NCBI RefSeq assembly: GCF_001613465.1
Contig: NZ_BDCK01000020.1
Coordinates: 186,001 to 250,000, forward strand
Length of the DNA: 64,000 bases
From: Nocardia niwae NBRC 108934 = DSM 45340
GTDB taxonomy: Bacteria > Actinomycetota > Actinomycetes > Mycobacteriales > Mycobacteriaceae
Direction: 5' to 3'
The position numbers and the translations under genes are program-made. Each line of letters opens with the position of its first letter. The first letter of the stretch is position 1. The notes below the pieces were generated by a model that was not told the DNA's origin, made no database searches, and saw only the letters and a program-made list of their open reading frames with translations. Positions 62,822 to 64,000 of this stretch are shown piece by piece.

Positions 62822-64000
62822 ATGAAACTCAGCAAGGGCGCGAACGCAGCGGTACCGACATCCCTTCTAGCCGTGGTCGTTTCATGGCGATCGGAGCACG
62901 CTGTGGACGCGCACGCCTTGCTGCTGGACGGCTCCGGCACGGTGCGCTCGGACCGGGACCTGGTGTTCTACAACGCGCCGCGGCACGTCTCGCAGGCGGT
63001 CACGCTCGATCAGGAGCCCGCGCCGGGCACCGCGCGGCTGAGCGTCTCGCTGCCGCGCACCGAAGCCGACGTCGACCGCATCGTGGTCTCCGGCTCGGTG
63101 GAGGACGGCACTTTTCGCGATATCCACGGGCTCACCGTCGCTGTGCACTCGGTCGACGGGGCGGTCGCGACGTTCGAGATCGAGATCGCGGAGGCGGTGT
63201 CGGCGATGATGTTCGGCGAGTTCTACCGCCGCGACGGACACTGGCGGTTCCGCGCGGTCGGCCAGGGCTGGGCGGGCGGACTGGCGGGGTTGATCACCGA
63301 GTTCGGCGTCCAGGTCGATGATCCCTCGGCGCCCGCCCGCACCACCCATCCCACCAACCCGTTTCGGATACGCCGTCCGGTCGCCAATTCTTCCACGCAC
63401 GAACGACTTTCCCCGGCCGAAGCCGAATCCGCCGCCGACCGGTCGGCTCGGCACGACCCGACCCCGGGCCGACGCTTCGTCCACGGATCGTTGCCCTCCG
63501 GTCCCCCTCCGCGAGACGGTGGATCTCCCGCCGACATCGAGCGAACGGACATCGCGGAAGACGTGCCGGTTCCACCCGAACCCATGCGCACCGACGACTC
63601 GCCCGGACGGCTCGAGGGCAGCGCCGCACGCCCGGGGGTCGACTCCCCTGCCCGGCCACGCACCGAAGTGCTCGACCGTACGGATACGTCGCCCCTGCCG
63701 AGACCGCACGCCCACCGCACGGTCGACCTCCACCGGCACAGCCGGGACGCCGCACCGCCGGCTCCGCCGCCGCCGAACCCCGAACTCGCGGATTGGCACC
63801 CGGATCCGGCCAATCCGCAGGTCATGCGCTGGTGGGACGGCACCGTATGGACCGAGGACCGGTATCTGCGCCCTCCGTCCGGCGGCCGCCATTGCGCTCG
63901 CTGCGGAAACGCGCTGCGCCGAAAGCTTTTCGGTGGGTTCGCGCCCTGCCAGAGGTGTGCGCAGGAGATCGAGGAGTACCTCACCCACTGGCACACGCGC
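62822..64000 (+). CDS. TerD-family protein with DUF2510 and Cys motif, partial
   Basis: The frame is open to the right edge, so the C-terminus is missing. Residues 1-175 are a TerD domain (calcium-binding, linked to tellurite, stress and phage-resistance loci): MKLSKGANAAVP, HALLLDGSGTVRSDRDLVFY, then VSLPRTEADVDRIVVSGSV and FGEFYRRDGHWRFRAVGQG. A long Pro/Arg-rich, low-complexity linker follows, then a DUF2510-like module (DWHPDPANPQVMRWWDGTVW) and a zinc ribbon-like pair CARCGNA and CQRC. The start ATG 62822 is divergent from the helical protein gene. Fusions of TerD with these modules are seen in actinomycetes; function uncertain. Confidence 0.88.
   Translation, partial: MKLSKGANAAVPTSLLAVVVSWRSEHAVDAHALLLDGSGTVRSDRDLVFYNAPRHVSQAVTLDQEPAPGTARLSVSLPRTEADVDRIVVSGSVEDGTFRDIHGLTVAVHSVDGAVATFEIEIAEAVSAMMFGEFYRRDGHWRFRAVGQGWAGGLAGLITEFGVQVDDPSAPARTTHPTNPFRIRRPVANSSTHERLSPAEAESAADRSARHDPTPGRRFVHGSLPSGPPPRDGGSPADIERTDIAEDVPVPPEPMRTDDSPGRLEGSAARPGVDSPARPRTEVLDRTDTSPLPRPHAHRTVDLHRHSRDAAPPAPPPPNPELADWHPDPANPQVMRWWDGTVWTEDRYLRPPSGGRHCARCGNALRRKLFGGFAPCQRCAQEIEEYLTHWHTR

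Overview
High-GC actinobacterial chromosome, best explained as a mycolic-acid-producing member of the Mycobacteriales and most likely a Nocardia-like genus. The evidence is the mycobacterial-type FAS-II/mycolate cluster (fabD, acpM, kasA, accD6) preceded by a MabR-type regulator and its exact-consensus box, an RNase H/acid phosphatase fusion, low-molecular-weight tyrosine phosphatase, SURF1, cobC/cobD, AceE and AhpE. These are the genes of the Rv2228c-Rv2247 neighbourhood of M. tuberculosis (named from memory). The species is not identified.

Layout. 1-2105: an acetyltransferase running off the left edge, a small membrane protein and an MmyB-type regulator. 2113-11996: a compact orphan biosynthetic locus made of a two-module NRPS (C-A-PCP-C-A-PCP-TE, first A domain with a serine code) and, upstream, an FAD monooxygenase fused to a condensation/PapA-like acyltransferase domain whose catalytic HHxxxDG reads HYxxxDG. 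12312-20171: conserved block (rnhA-cobC fusion, zinc ribbon protein, membrane protein, Nif3-like, cobC, ptpA, SURF1, VOC, cobD). 20318-31178: lineage-specific genes (ECF41 sigma factor with a textbook autoregulatory promoter, alanine dehydrogenase, MBL hydrolase, AraC/DJ-1 regulator, gamma carbonic anhydrase, SDR/TetR pair, adenine DNA methyltransferase, nitroreductase, HxlR regulator). 31358-41762: accD6-kasA-acpM-fabD-mabR-aceE on the minus strand, then a lipoprotein, a DUF3052 protein and ahpE on the plus strand. Relative to cobD this block is inverted compared with M. tuberculosis.

41780-47798: tRNA-Val(UAC) followed by two minus-strand genes typical of biological conflict systems: an ABC/OLD-type ATPase with a TOPRIM-like C-terminus, and a 1300-residue protein combining a caspase-like protease domain, a STAND/NACHT-like NTPase and fourteen uninterrupted 42-residue TPR repeats (126 bp tandem units). 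This NLR-like architecture is the strongest candidate in the window for a poorly described immune or cell-death system.

48157-64000: accessory and housekeeping genes: acetyltransferase, two SAM methyltransferases, a broken kinase-like pseudogene, DUF3145, two divergent beta-lactamase-fold serine hydrolases, an XRE/membrane/GPP34 translationally coupled operon, an NDMA-type alcohol dehydrogenase behind two KstR-like operators, a DinB-fold protein, an APH-like kinase, fused PabAB, a helical hypothetical protein and a TerD-DUF2510 protein running off the right edge.

How they work together: fabD-acpM-kasA-accD6 supply malonyl units and elongation for meromycolate synthesis under MabR control; AceE feeds acetyl-CoA; cobC, cobD and possibly the phosphatase fusion belong to cobalamin assembly; PabAB feeds folate; the NRPS and the monooxygenase/acyltransferase fusion probably act together on one small acylated peptide.
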